Assembly (NCBI GenBank): GCA_041736705.1
Contig: JBGSTC010000016.1
Span: 11,234 to 75,233 of the forward strand
DNA: 64,000 bases
Reading direction: 5' to 3'
From: GWE2-51-13 sp041736705
GTDB taxonomy: Bacteria > Bacillota_I > Bacilli_A > Erysipelotrichales > Erysipelotrichaceae
The notes under the pieces were generated by a model that did no database searches, was not told the DNA's origin, and was given only the letters and a program-made list of their open reading frames with translations. The first letter of the stretch is position 1. Each line of letters starts with the position of its first letter. Below, piece after piece: positions 34,216-43,503 of this stretch. A program made the position numbers and the translations under genes.

Positions 34216-34550
34216 TAGTTGTGATTCAGCGTTCGATACTCGATATACAAATCAAGTTGAGTCTTATTAAAGCGATACTCGTCGTTGATTTCCAGATACG
34301 GAAGGAAACGATAGGTATCGTACATCATCGTCTTCCCCTTCTCGATCCGGTCATCGCGAAGGATGTCGTCCAATTCGTCCATCGTGATGGAGAGATAACT
34401 CGCGGTTTCCTCCATGGTCATCAGTCCGCCATGGGGCGTACGGATTTCCTGACGAAGGCTTTCAAGTTGGAACCCGATATAGAGTGAACCGCATAAGATG
34501 CACATCCCTAAGAAAAACAACGACATTGGAAACAGTTTCGAATTCTGCAT
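34215..34550 (-). CDS. Membrane-anchored excisionase-type HTH protein
   Basis: A 111-residue protein. Residues 8-25 form a membrane helix (LFFLGMCILCGSLYIGF), followed by about 15 residues and then an excisionase-like (HTH_17) domain: LMTMEETASYLSITMDELDDIL, then LPYLEINDEYRFNKTQLDLYIEYR. In soluble relatives this domain binds DNA. Tethering it to the membrane is unusual. The start at 34550 fits AAGGGGGA seven bases upstream; an ATG at 34556 is too close to it. Function unknown; a membrane-bound regulator or a protein-protein adaptor are options. Confidence 0.65.
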   Translation of the reverse strand: MQNSKLFPMSLFFLGMCILCGSLYIGFQLESLRQEIRTPHGGLMTMEETASYLSITMDELDDILRDDRIEKGKTMMYDTYRFLPYLEINDEYRFNKTQLDLYIEYRTLNHN

Positions 34551-34622
34551 GGTCATTCCCCCTTGGATCAAGTGTACCACAAGGATTCAGGAGGTTTCCA
34601 GTGAATTCGAACCGGATGACCC

Positions 34623-37007
34623 TCATCCTCGTTTTAGAAATTCACTTAGCCCTTTCAGGTATTTCCCGTTCGCCAGATCGACGATCCCGTTGGCCATGGA
34701 TTGGGATAACTGACCCTGGCTCAACAACATCGTGGTGCGCAACGGTGTCGTCATCACGAATTGGAACATCATCTTGAATTCATTGGATCGACGGTCTTCT
34801 TTTTTAAACCCGCCCGCCTTCATCAACATGCCCTTCGAAACTTGCTTCATCATCTTCCCGATAAATGTATGCCCCATGTCTTCCAACGTACTGTCGATTG
34901 TGAACTTTCCCTTCACAGTGTTTTCTTCGCTTTGGATTCCTCGATTGTAAATCGCTTTGAAATCTTCATCGCTAGGTTTACCTTTGAGATGGGCATACCA
35001 AGTCGATTCCCACGAGGAATCCTTCGGTAGATCCGTTTCCCCTTCTTTCGTAATTCTACCCGTTAGCCGGATATCTTGACTCGATGCCCCGACGTGGATT
35101 TCATATTCCCCCGGTGCGATGACAAACCGATTGAGTCCGGGATGATAGAACATAAAATCCCGTTCGTTCAACTCGATTTCAACGGTCTTCTCTTGACGCG
35201 GACTGAGATTGATTTTCTCAAACACCTTCAGTTCTTTCGATACGAAGTAGTGCGCCTTGGATAAATTGCTTACATAGACTTGGACGGTTTCCGACCCTTT
35301 TCGCACTCCGGTGTTTCTCACGTTGAAGCGCACCGTTTTCCCGACGATTTCAAGGGCGGAGTATTCGAAACTCGTATAACTTAACCCATGGCCAAACGGA
35401 AAGAGAACGTCGACCTTGGCGGAATCAAAATAGCGATATCCAACGAATAAACTCTCGCGATAATGGATTTGTTTGCGCTCTTTCCCATAGGTGTTGCTAC
35501 ATGGGACGTGACTGAGCGACTTCGGATATGTCTCCGCCAATTTCCCGCTGGGATTCACATCCCCGAAAAGGAGATCGCACAATGCAAGACCGCCGGCTTC
35601 CCCGGGGAGGTATCCGTTCAGGATCGACGCGACCTGGTTGACCCAGGGCATTTCGACCGGTGAACCCCCGGCCAGCACGACGACTAGGTTCTTGGTTTTC
35701 TTGGCGACTTCCGCCACCAGTTTATCGTGTGAGTACGGTAGTTTGAGCGACGTCCGATCAAACCCTTCATTTTCATCTTCATCCCGTAATCCGACCACGA
35801 CGATGACATTCTGATTCTCCTGAATCGCATGGATCGCCTCGGGGATATGGAAGGTACTTTTCGCATTGTGTAGATCGTAACCTTGACGATACACATAGGA
35901 TATGTTGGCTTGGTCGAGGGCATCCAATAGAGAGTCGACGCGATGCGGTTGGATGTGCGAACTCCCGCCGCCTTGGATCCTGGCGTGTTTCGCCAGTTCT
36001 CCCAAAACCAATATTTCTTTATCTTTCTTTAGGGGAAGGAACTTCCCCTCGTTCTTCAAAAGAACGATGCTTTGACTTGCGACCTTACGAGCGATTTGGT
36101 GATGCTTTTGAAGATCGTAACTCCAACGATCACCAAGAACCGGTTTCGCCTTTTCGATCAATGTTAGGATTCTTGAAGCTGTACGGTCGATTTCTTCCAC
36201 CGTGATTTTCCCATCGGCCACCGCATCGACCACGCTTTGAAGATAGTGTTGGCCATTCCCCGGCATCTCAAGGTCCATCCCGGCTTTCAGGTCCTCCCAA
36301 TGTTCATGACCGGCCCCCCAATCGCTGACGACGACCCCTTCAAACCCCCATTCCTTCCGTAACACTTCATCCAAAAGCCATGCATTGGCGGAGCTATAGA
36401 CCCCGTTGATTTTATTGTAGGAGCACATGATCGTCCATGGTCGGCTTTTCTTGACGGCGATTTCAAAGGGAAGAAGATAGTATTCCCGTAGCGCTCGGTC
36501 ATCGACGTTACTGGACGAGGTCATCCGGTCTTGTTCCTGGTTGTTCGCCGCGAAATGTTTCAGGGACGTCCCGATCCCTTTGGACTGGACACCGTTGATG
36601 AACGCTGCGGCCAACTCACCCGACAGCACAGGGTCTTCGCTGAAATACTCGAAATTGCGTCCGCATGAGGGACTGCGTTTCATGTTGACGCCCGGACCTA
36701 AAAGCACCGAGACTTCTTCCGCTCGGCATTCATCCGCAAGGGTTTCCCCCATTTCAAAAAGCAGTTCCTTATCCCAACTGCATGCACTGAGGCTGGCGGT
36801 CGGAAAAGCGGTCGCCGGGAGACTGCCCGTCAAACCAAGATGATCTTCCTTGTCGGTCTGTTTACGCAATCCGTGGGGACCGTCGCTTACACGGATCGAT
36901 GGGAGGTTCAATTCGGGATACCCTTCCAGATGCCAAACATCCTTGCCTGAACAAAGCCGTATCTTTTCTTCCAATGTCATGTGATCGAGGATTGCTTGAT
37001 TGTCCAT
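34623..37007 (-). CDS. GH3-family beta-glucosidase
   Basis: A 794-residue cytoplasmic glycosidase with no signal peptide. The GH3 barrel shows SDGPHGLR, GPGVNMKRSPSCGRNFEYFSEDP, KHFAANNQE (Lys150-His151) and the nucleophile Asp229 in VVVSDWGAG. A second alpha/beta domain (about 310-510) and a fibronectin-III-like domain (about 540-650) follow. The last 130 residues (from about 660) are extra compared with typical members and include FKMMFQFVMTTPLRTTMLL, a helical tail of unknown use. It probably hydrolyses imported beta-glucosides. AGGAGAATC precedes the start. Confidence 0.93.
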   Translation of the reverse strand: MDNQAILDHMTLEEKIRLCSGKDVWHLEGYPELNLPSIRVSDGPHGLRKQTDKEDHLGLTGSLPATAFPTASLSACSWDKELLFEMGETLADECRAEEVSVLLGPGVNMKRSPSCGRNFEYFSEDPVLSGELAAAFINGVQSKGIGTSLKHFAANNQEQDRMTSSSNVDDRALREYYLLPFEIAVKKSRPWTIMCSYNKINGVYSSANAWLLDEVLRKEWGFEGVVVSDWGAGHEHWEDLKAGMDLEMPGNGQHYLQSVVDAVADGKITVEEIDRTASRILTLIEKAKPVLGDRWSYDLQKHHQIARKVASQSIVLLKNEGKFLPLKKDKEILVLGELAKHARIQGGGSSHIQPHRVDSLLDALDQANISYVYRQGYDLHNAKSTFHIPEAIHAIQENQNVIVVVGLRDEDENEGFDRTSLKLPYSHDKLVAEVAKKTKNLVVVLAGGSPVEMPWVNQVASILNGYLPGEAGGLALCDLLFGDVNPSGKLAETYPKSLSHVPCSNTYGKERKQIHYRESLFVGYRYFDSAKVDVLFPFGHGLSYTSFEYSALEIVGKTVRFNVRNTGVRKGSETVQVYVSNLSKAHYFVSKELKVFEKINLSPRQEKTVEIELNERDFMFYHPGLNRFVIAPGEYEIHVGASSQDIRLTGRITKEGETDLPKDSSWESTWYAHLKGKPSDEDFKAIYNRGIQSEENTVKGKFTIDSTLEDMGHTFIGKMMKQVSKGMLMKAGGFKKEDRRSNEFKMMFQFVMTTPLRTTMLLSQGQLSQSMANGIVDLANGKYLKGLSEFLKRG

Positions 37008-37100
37008 TCGATTCTCCTGTAATTCTTTCTTTTATGATACTCTATTTCTGCGCCATTTCACAGAAGCACAACGATATGAACCTTATCGGCGTCGATGAAA

Positions 37101-37129
37101 TTGTCTCTTTGAATCGTTCATGTTAAACT
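37101..37129 (+). promoter_or_regulatory. Promoter of YwaF-like gene
   Basis: TTGTCT (37101-37106) and TAAACT (37124-37129) with a 17-base spacer, 18 bases before the chosen ATG. Confidence 0.6.
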
Positions 37130-37147
37130 GTGGGCGAGGTTTGTCCG

Positions 37148-37867
37148 ATGCAACTCCAATGGTATTACTTCGCTTCCTTGATCTTCGTGTTTCTGACCTT
37201 GTTTTTCTTTCGTACTCGATCCCAATCCTCACGCTTCCGCTTCCTTCTTTTCCTTACGCTCATCAATGCCATCGCCTATGTCGTCAATTGGTGGTATTTC
37301 TATATCCGTCGTGATTCGATCTTCACCCTTCTCCCCTTACAGTTATGCAACATCGCTGTTTTCTTGATTCCGACCGCCTTGATCCGCAAAAGCGCGCTCT
37401 TGATGGACTTCGTCTTCTATGTGTGCGGCTTGGGCGCCCTGGCTGCGATCTTGATCGTCAGCACGGATTATCAGGATACGTATTCCATGATGACGATCTC
37501 CTTCTACATCTTTCACTTCTCGATCTTCATCATCCCGGTCCTCAATTCGATCTGGGGGTTTCATCCCTTGCGTCCCACCGTTCAAAGCGCGATCAAGTTA
37601 ACCTTGATGGTCCTTGCGGTGTCCGGCTCCCTTCATCTCTTCAACCTCTACCTCAATCATTTCCATTCGATCCCGGCCAATTATTTCTTTACGATCAAAG
37701 ATCTTTCCACCGGCACCAACGCGGCGTTCACCCTCTTCGCCTCCTGGCTTCCCTATGACTACATCTATCTCTGGGTCGCCTTTCCCATCCTGTATCTCTA
37801 TATGGGAATCGTTTCGATCATCGTAACGTTAAGCGGCAAGACCAAGCAACGCTTCGAAAGGAAGTAG
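37148..37867 (+). CDS. YwaF/TIGR02206-type membrane protein
   Basis: A 239-residue protein with seven hydrophobic segments. Family signs are LLPLQLCNIAVFLIP in the third helix and the long motif LYLNHFHSIPANYFFTIKDLST followed by LFASWLPYDYIYLW near the C-terminus, matching the YwaF (TIGR02206) group related to TMEM164. The function in bacteria is unknown. I chose the ATG at 37148, preceded by GAGG at 8 bases, over an upstream GTG. The GNAT gene follows 3 bases later, so both are in one operon. Confidence 0.8.
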   Translation: MQLQWYYFASLIFVFLTLFFFRTRSQSSRFRFLLFLTLINAIAYVVNWWYFYIRRDSIFTLLPLQLCNIAVFLIPTALIRKSALLMDFVFYVCGLGALAAILIVSTDYQDTYSMMTISFYIFHFSIFIIPVLNSIWGFHPLRPTVQSAIKLTLMVLAVSGSLHLFNLYLNHFHSIPANYFFTIKDLSTGTNAAFTLFASWLPYDYIYLWVAFPILYLYMGIVSIIVTLSGKTKQRFERK

Positions 37868-37870
37868 TAT

Positions 37871-38443
37871 ATGTACCTTGAAACCCAACGACTCATCCTA
37901 CGTACGGTCACACTTGACGATGTGGACGATATGGTGGAGATGCAGAACGATGAAGTCGTGCTGAAATACAACTGTATGAAACCGATGGATATAGAGGAAA
38001 TGAGGAATTTCATCCTTACCTTACAAACGGATGAAAAACACATCGTTCTTCACCATAAAGAAGAAAAGAAAGTCATCGGATTCATCGATCTAAGTCCGGA
38101 TTCTTTGCGTTATGGCGTCAAGAGTCTAACCCTGTCTTTTTATCTCAATACGAACTACACATCGAAAGGATATATGAGCGAAGCGTTGCGCAACGTGATC
38201 AACCATGCGTTTCAAACCCTTCAACTCGATGTAGTCAGCGCACGAGCATTCTTACCCAACCTTACCTCAAACCGACTCTTGATCCGTCTTGGATTCACTC
38301 ATGAGGGAACATTAAGGCAAGCGATTCAGGGGTATCGCGGAGTCATCTACGACGATTGCCTCTACTCGATGACGAAGGACGATTTCATCCGTTTGAATCG
38401 CCAGGACTCCCATAATGCGGACTCCTTTGATTTCAGGATGTAA
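37871..38443 (+). CDS. GNAT-family N-acetyltransferase
   Basis: A 190-residue acetyltransferase of the RimJ/RimL type: YLETQRLILRTVTLDDVDDMVEMQ at the start, the loop TSKGYMSEALRNVINHAFQTLQLDVVSA, and LPNLTSNRLLIRLGFTHEGTLR. It lies 3 bases after the YwaF-like gene, with AAGGAAG overlapping that gene's end. Substrate unknown. Confidence 0.87.
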   Translation: MYLETQRLILRTVTLDDVDDMVEMQNDEVVLKYNCMKPMDIEEMRNFILTLQTDEKHIVLHHKEEKKVIGFIDLSPDSLRYGVKSLTLSFYLNTNYTSKGYMSEALRNVINHAFQTLQLDVVSARAFLPNLTSNRLLIRLGFTHEGTLRQAIQGYRGVIYDDCLYSMTKDDFIRLNRQDSHNADSFDFRM

Positions 38444-38458
38444 ATCTTGCGCTCTTGA

Positions 38459-38487
38459 TTGCATATCCCGACAAACTCATGTATGAT
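38459..38487 (+). promoter_or_regulatory. Promoter of ABC-F gene
   Basis: TTGCAT (38459-38464) and TATGAT (38482-38487) with a 17-base spacer. The leader is only about 25 bases, so there is no room for an attenuator like those of antibiotic-inducible ABC-F genes. Confidence 0.6.
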
Positions 38488-38517
38488 ACTTTCTGGAAGT
38501 TTTGAGGGAAATCAAGC

Positions 38518-40074
38518 ATGAGTATCTGTACCGTAGAACATTTAAGCCATGGATTTGGCGATCGGGCGATCTTCGAAGATGTATCGTTCCGTTTACTTAA
38601 AGGAGAACATGTCGGTTTGATCGGCGCCAACGGCGAAGGAAAATCGACCTTTTTAAGTGTCCTCACGAATAAACTGATTCCGGATGAAGGGAAAATCACT
38701 TGGTCGTCCAAAGTGCGCGTCGGATATCTCGACCAGCATTCGGTCTTGGAGAAGGGGTCGACGATCCGTCAGAATCTGCAAAAAGCCTTCCAATATCTCT
38801 TCGATATCGAAGCGGAAATCATGCAGTTGTATGAAGCGATGTCAAGCGACCCGGACTTGGACATGGATAGCGCTTTGGAGAAGATCGGCATCCTGCAGGA
38901 TATGCTGGACCACCATGATTTCTATATGATCGATATCCGCATCGATGAAGTCGCTTCGGCGCTCGGTCTTTCCAGCCTGGGATTGGATCGGGACGTGGAT
39001 GATTTGAGCGGCGGCCAACGGACGAAAGTCCTGTTGACGAAGCTGTTGCTTGAAGAACCTGACATTCTATTACTCGATGAACCCACCAACTATCTCGATG
39101 AAGAACACATCGTCTGGTTGAAGAGATATCTTCAGGAATACGAGAACGCCTTCATTTTGATCTCCCACGACATGCCTTTCCTCAACGAAGTCGTCAACCT
39201 GATTTATCATGTGGAGAACTGCAAACTGACGAGATATGTCGGGGATTACGATGAATTCCTACGCATCTATGAACAAAACAAACGCCTGCTGGAATCCGCT
39301 TATGATCGCCAGCAATCCGAGATCGCTAAGCTGGAGGATTTCGTGGCTCGCAATAAAGCCCGCGTCGCCACGACCGGCATGGCCAGGTCGCGTCAGAAGA
39401 AACTGGATAAAATGGAGAGGATCGAACTGGTCGGCGAGAAGCCTCAGCCGGTCTTCAACTTCAAGATGTCGCGCACATCGGGACGGGTCGTCATCGAAGC
39501 CGAGGACTTGGTGATCGGTTATGATTCACCGCTATCCAAACCCTTGAAATTCACGATCGAACGGGGGCAGAAAATCGCCTTGACCGGAGCCAACGGCTTG
39601 GGGAAATCGACTTTACTGAAGAGTCTGCTGGGGATGATCGAACCGCTTGACGGGAAAGTCCATACCGGGGAATTCCTGAGCATCGGTTACTTCGAACAAG
39701 AAGCAAGGCGTGAGAACACGAACACCTGCATCGACGAGGTCTGGCAAGTGTTTCCTTCGATGAGTCAATTGGAAATCCGCAATGCGTTGGCGAAAGTCGG
39801 TCTGACCCGCCAGCAACTCGAATCCAAGGTCAGCGTACTCAGCGGGGGCGAACAAGCCAAGGTAAGGTTATGTAAGATCCTGCATACGCCGACCAACGTC
39901 CTGGTTTTGGACGAACCGACCAACCATCTGGACGTGGATGCCAAGGAAGAATTGAAACGGGCATTGCAGGAATACAAGGGTTCCATTTTGTTGGTTTGCC
40001 ATGAACCTGAGTTTTATCAGGACGTGGTGAGCGATGTTTGGAACTGTGAATCCTGGACGACGAAAATCTTATAA
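38518..40074 (+). CDS. ABC-F family ATPase
   Basis: A 518-residue soluble protein with two ATP-binding cassettes and no membrane part. Cassette 1: GANGEGKST near 42-50, LSGGQRTKVLLTKLLLEEPDILLLDEPTN. Linker with a charged helix (about 255-310). Cassette 2: GANGLGKST, LSGGEQAKVRLCKILHTPTNVLVLDEPTNHLD. ABC-F proteins act on the ribosome as translation factors or antibiotic-protection factors. The Walker A of cassette 1 has Glu in place of the usual Lys-preceding Ser/Cys but keeps GKST. It resembles the YbiT-type housekeeping group. No drug link is visible. Confidence 0.93.
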   Translation: MSICTVEHLSHGFGDRAIFEDVSFRLLKGEHVGLIGANGEGKSTFLSVLTNKLIPDEGKITWSSKVRVGYLDQHSVLEKGSTIRQNLQKAFQYLFDIEAEIMQLYEAMSSDPDLDMDSALEKIGILQDMLDHHDFYMIDIRIDEVASALGLSSLGLDRDVDDLSGGQRTKVLLTKLLLEEPDILLLDEPTNYLDEEHIVWLKRYLQEYENAFILISHDMPFLNEVVNLIYHVENCKLTRYVGDYDEFLRIYEQNKRLLESAYDRQQSEIAKLEDFVARNKARVATTGMARSRQKKLDKMERIELVGEKPQPVFNFKMSRTSGRVVIEAEDLVIGYDSPLSKPLKFTIERGQKIALTGANGLGKSTLLKSLLGMIEPLDGKVHTGEFLSIGYFEQEARRENTNTCIDEVWQVFPSMSQLEIRNALAKVGLTRQQLESKVSVLSGGEQAKVRLCKILHTPTNVLVLDEPTNHLDVDAKEELKRALQEYKGSILLVCHEPEFYQDVVSDVWNCESWTTKIL

Positions 40075-40075
40075 G

Positions 40076-40111
40076 AAAAATCCATCCCGCTTGATCAGGG
40101 ATGGATTTTTT
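40076..40111 (+). terminator. Bidirectional terminator between ABC-F and DUF554 genes
   Basis: A 13-base-pair stem AAAAATCCATCCC / GGGATGGATTTTT with a 9-base loop. The right arm contains the convergent gene's stop. Confidence 0.88.
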
Positions 40112-40799
40112 ATAGGAAGAGAAGAGATAAGACGACGACGATCAAGAGGGCCGGAATCGCATTGGCGGCCTTCGATTTCGCGATGTTCGCCATTTTAAAC
40201 CCCATCATCAAGGTGATGATGCCGCCGACCGCCGAGAAATTCCCCAACACCGTGGGCGAGAGAGATGGGGCGATCAGATGGGCTGCGTAGAAGAAGAGGG
40301 ATAGGATGATGAATTGGGGAATACTGATCAGTGAGATTGAGTAACCGACGATCGAGGCGAATATCATCGCGGTGAAGAAATCGAGGACGGATTTCGACAA
40401 CAAGATCGATGAGTCGGAAATGAATCCTTCACGCAACGCCCCGAAGATCCCCGTACCGCTTACGCAAAAGGCGATCAATCCCAATACGAATAGTTCCTGA
40501 TAGCGATCCTCGTCGTCGTTGAACCCTTTGACTTTACCCAGGATGAATTTCGCCCCTTTTTCAAGGGAACGTTCGATTTGCATCAACCCACCGAGAATCG
40601 ATCCGAGGATCAACGACAGGATCACCAGGGTAAGATTGTTGGTTTCCGTGATCTTCAACACCCCCATCGAAATCGCCGCGAAACCGAAAACGATCGGGAG
40701 TTCGACTTTCAAGGATTTCGAGATCCTTTCACCGGCGAATCCGCCGATCAAGCCTCCCATCAAAACCGCCATACTGTCGACGATGACACCATAGGGCAT
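40110..40799 (-). CDS. DUF554-family membrane protein
   Basis: A 229-residue protein with six to seven hydrophobic segments. The start (GVIVDSMAVLMGGLIGGFAGERISKSLK) and the segments FCVSGTGIFGALREGFISDSSILLSKSVLDFFTAMIFAS are typical of DUF554 (YdfK/YqgA). The function is unknown; a transporter role is presumed. A GAAAGAAGG site precedes the ATG. It is transcribed in the same direction as the sugar-transport operon that ends 25 bases upstream and could be read from it. Confidence 0.88.
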   Translation of the reverse strand: MPYGVIVDSMAVLMGGLIGGFAGERISKSLKVELPIVFGFAAISMGVLKITETNNLTLVILSLILGSILGGLMQIERSLEKGAKFILGKVKGFNDDEDRYQELFVLGLIAFCVSGTGIFGALREGFISDSSILLSKSVLDFFTAMIFASIVGYSISLISIPQFIILSLFFYAAHLIAPSLSPTVLGNFSAVGGIITLMMGFKMANIAKSKAANAIPALLIVVVLSLLFL

Positions 40800-40823
40800 A
40801 ACTGTACCTTCTTTCTCTCTGCT

Positions 40824-41612
40824 TTATATAAGATGGTCGGGATCATAGATGATGCCGACCCCGTCGACTTCGACCCGAAGTCCTTCACCGGCGAATGTTT
40901 CCGCATGGATGCCGACCACTTCTCTGCTTAAGACACGTCGGACACATTCCAGTTTACTTCGTGTCGTGTCCATTGAAATCGGGGTCGGTAGATGTCCCGG
41001 ATACAAATGTTCGATTTGAGGATAAGTATTCAGTAACTTCTCTAACGATTCACCGTAGCGTGCCAGACTTTCGCAATGAGGCTGATAGAGCCAGGTATCG
41101 GTTTTCGTGATGGTGTCTCCGCAAAACAGAGAATTCGTCGTTTCGTCATAGAACGCCACGCTTCCGCTAGTGTGGCCGGGGAGATGGATCGTCGTGATGA
41201 TACGATCCCCGAGATCGAATGTCATCCCGTCCGCTAAAGGCAACAGTGTGTCCATAAAGGGAACCATGGCTTCGTCGAACTCCGGAGTGCTTTTCTCAAG
41301 GATGCGACGGAGATCGAATTTTCTGAATTCAACCGATACCATGGCGGCATAGAGTTCATGGTCTAGAGGATGGAGATAGACTTCGGCGAATTCACCGTTC
41401 CCTCCCCCGTGATCGGGATGACCATGCGTATTGACCACGAAGTACGGGAGATCCAGGAGTTCGTCGAGATGGGTTTTCAGTGACCCGATCCCCATACCGG
41501 TATCGATCACCATCGCTCGCTTCGAGCCGACCACCACGTGGATCTGTTCTCCCATGATGGCGGTAATCGCGATGATCCCTCCGTCAAAAACCTGATGCGT
41601 GAATTTCAGCAT
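40824..41612 (-). CDS. Metallo-beta-lactamase-fold hydrolase
   Basis: A 262-residue hydrolase with the binuclear metal signature THGHPDHGGG (HxHxDH, about 61-70), a later LPGHTSGS and DTIT, and YPGHLPTP near 210. The fold covers glyoxalase II, lactonases and other hydrolases. It overlaps the esterase gene by 7 bases and is the last gene of the sugar ABC operon, so its substrate is probably made from, or carried with, the imported compound. A lactone or thioester substrate is conceivable but not shown. Confidence 0.87.
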   Translation of the reverse strand: MLKFTHQVFDGGIIAITAIMGEQIHVVVGSKRAMVIDTGMGIGSLKTHLDELLDLPYFVVNTHGHPDHGGGNGEFAEVYLHPLDHELYAAMVSVEFRKFDLRRILEKSTPEFDEAMVPFMDTLLPLADGMTFDLGDRIITTIHLPGHTSGSVAFYDETTNSLFCGDTITKTDTWLYQPHCESLARYGESLEKLLNTYPQIEHLYPGHLPTPISMDTTRSKLECVRRVLSREVVGIHAETFAGEGLRVEVDGVGIIYDPDHLI

Positions 41613-42511
41613 GACTCGTCCGACCGTAATACCGAGTCGATGAAATCAAGGACGAGGTCGCTCATGGCTTCCGTGTCATACCAGGGTTCGCCATGATGGC
41701 CTTGCCCTGGGAATCGCTGGAATCGTACGCGATCCTCCCCGGCTACCTTGGAGATCGCTTCCGCAAGTTTCGCGGATTGCTGGACGGGGACGATCGGGTC
41801 GGCTTCACCATGGTGGATGAGAAAGGGAGGAACGTCCTTGTGTGCATATTTCCAGGGTGAAGCCAGATCGACCAAGTGCGCAATCGTTGCGATCGGCGCA
41901 CCCATTATTCTCGATTCGGGTGAAAGCGGATCATTGTGATCCGCGACTCCGATGTTATTTGCACGAATTGCGGGATCCATGTCAAGGAAGCCGCCACAAG
42001 GTCCGCACCAATCCACGACCGCATCCACATTACTGCTGTATTCGGCGTTTCCCATGCTTAGGTCTTCAAACGCGGGGTTGTTTCCGGTGACTCCGAGCAT
42101 GGATACGATGTATCCCCCTGCGGATGGTCCCCAGACCGCGATTTTGGTCGGATCGAGGGAGTAGGTTTTCGCATTGGCACGGATCCAACGGATCGCGGCT
42201 TTCGCGTCGTAGATCAACGCCGGGAACCGGGCTTCCAAACTCATGCGGTATTGGACGCTGACGACCGCATAGCCACGCATCAATCCACGCAACATCGATT
42301 CGAAGTTGACGTCGCGTTGCGTCCCGAAAAGAAAGGCTCCGCCATGGAAATGGACGATCACGGGATAGAGACCTTCGCATGAATCGGGAAGATAGATGTC
42401 CAGGATTTGAAAGGGGGATTGGTGGCAATACGGGATGTCGAGATGCTTGTTTACGATGCGATCCAGGATTTCCTGCGATAACAGCGGGATTTTGAATTCG
42501 GGGTTTTCCAT
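41606..42511 (-). CDS. Alpha/beta-hydrolase esterase (acetyl-esterase-like)
   Basis: A 301-residue enzyme of the hormone-sensitive-lipase/carboxylesterase group. The oxyanion motif HFHGGAFLFG (about 55-64), nucleophile motif GPSAGG (about 149-154), an aspartate in HGEADPIVP and a late histidine (QGHHGEP) form the triad. It overlaps the MBL-fold gene and lies one base after the permease gene, so it is part of the sugar-uptake operon. Such esterases remove acetyl or other acyl groups from sugars. The true substrate is unknown. Confidence 0.87.
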   Translation of the reverse strand: MENPEFKIPLLSQEILDRIVNKHLDIPYCHQSPFQILDIYLPDSCEGLYPVIVHFHGGAFLFGTQRDVNFESMLRGLMRGYAVVSVQYRMSLEARFPALIYDAKAAIRWIRANAKTYSLDPTKIAVWGPSAGGYIVSMLGVTGNNPAFEDLSMGNAEYSSNVDAVVDWCGPCGGFLDMDPAIRANNIGVADHNDPLSPESRIMGAPIATIAHLVDLASPWKYAHKDVPPFLIHHGEADPIVPVQQSAKLAEAISKVAGEDRVRFQRFPGQGHHGEPWYDTEAMSDLVLDFIDSVLRSDESC

Positions 42512-42512
42512 A

Positions 42513-43490
42513 TTAAACCATCTTCTTCACTTTCGCCGCGGATGCTTTCTGATAGGTGTCGAATCCGACCGCCGCCAAGAGCACGCCGCCGCGTACGATG
42601 AATTGGGCATAGGTTCCCATGCCGATCAGCTGCATCCCGTTGCTTAGAATACCCAGGATCAGGACGCCGGTGACGACGCCCCACATCTTCCCTTCACCGC
42701 CTTTAAACGAGACTCCGCCAAGGACGGCGGCGGTCATGCAGGTGAATTCCGTCCCAGGACCGGTGCTGGGTGCCGCCGAACCGGTACGTGCGAAGAGGAC
42801 CATGGAAGCGAGGGCGACGAAGAATCCGCAAAGGGCGAAAATCATGAGTCTTGTTTTACGTACGTTGATTCCGGCCAGATGCGCCGCTTCTTCGTTGCTT
42901 CCGTTGGCATAGACATATCTTCCGAAATAGGTTTTATTCAGGATGAAACTACCGGTTCCGACCACGATCAGCATCAAGATGACCCCGACCGGGATGAATC
43001 CGAAGACATAGCCCTGACCCAGATATTTGAAACTCGGGGGCAGGTTGAGGATGACGCTTTGGTTCGCGGCGATATAGGACAAGCCTTGATACGCCGTCAG
43101 CGTACCCAGGGTTACGATCAATGGATGGACTTTCAGCGTGATCGCCATGAATCCGTTGAACAGACCCAGGACAACCCCCAACATACATCCGATCAACACC
43201 GCGATCGGTACGGGAAGCCCGACGTTTTTCATCAGGGTCGCCGTGACGACGCCGACCAAGGACATCTGCCAACCGATCGACAAGTCCATCCCCCCGCCGA
43301 TCATGACGAAAGCCAAGCCGACCGCCGCGATGATGACATAGGACTGTTGGACGAAGATGTTGGTGATGTTTTGAACCGTCAGGAAATAAGGGGTCAATAT
43401 CGAGAAGAGGATCATCAATCCGATCAAGACGAAGAAAATCACGTATTTCTTCAAGAGAGGAAGGATTCGATCTTTATTGAATGTTTTCAT
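42513..43490 (-). CDS. Simple-sugar ABC transporter permease (RbsC type)
   Basis: A 325-residue permease with about ten hydrophobic segments and the family motifs IGGGMDLSIGWQMSLVGV, LFNGFMAITLKVHPLIVTLGTLTAYQGL and YVYANGSNEEAAHLAGINVRKTRL. It is the membrane channel of a CUT2-type importer (ribose, xylose, galactose and similar). GGAGACCC precedes the start. The ATP-binding gene is 13 bases upstream. Confidence 0.94.
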   Translation of the reverse strand: MKTFNKDRILPLLKKYVIFFVLIGLMILFSILTPYFLTVQNITNIFVQQSYVIIAAVGLAFVMIGGGMDLSIGWQMSLVGVVTATLMKNVGLPVPIAVLIGCMLGVVLGLFNGFMAITLKVHPLIVTLGTLTAYQGLSYIAANQSVILNLPPSFKYLGQGYVFGFIPVGVILMLIVVGTGSFILNKTYFGRYVYANGSNEEAAHLAGINVRKTRLMIFALCGFFVALASMVLFARTGSAAPSTGPGTEFTCMTAAVLGGVSFKGGEGKMWGVVTGVLILGILSNGMQLIGMGTYAQFIVRGGVLLAAVGFDTYQKASAAKVKKMV

Positions 43491-43503
43491 AGGGTCTCCG
43501 TTT

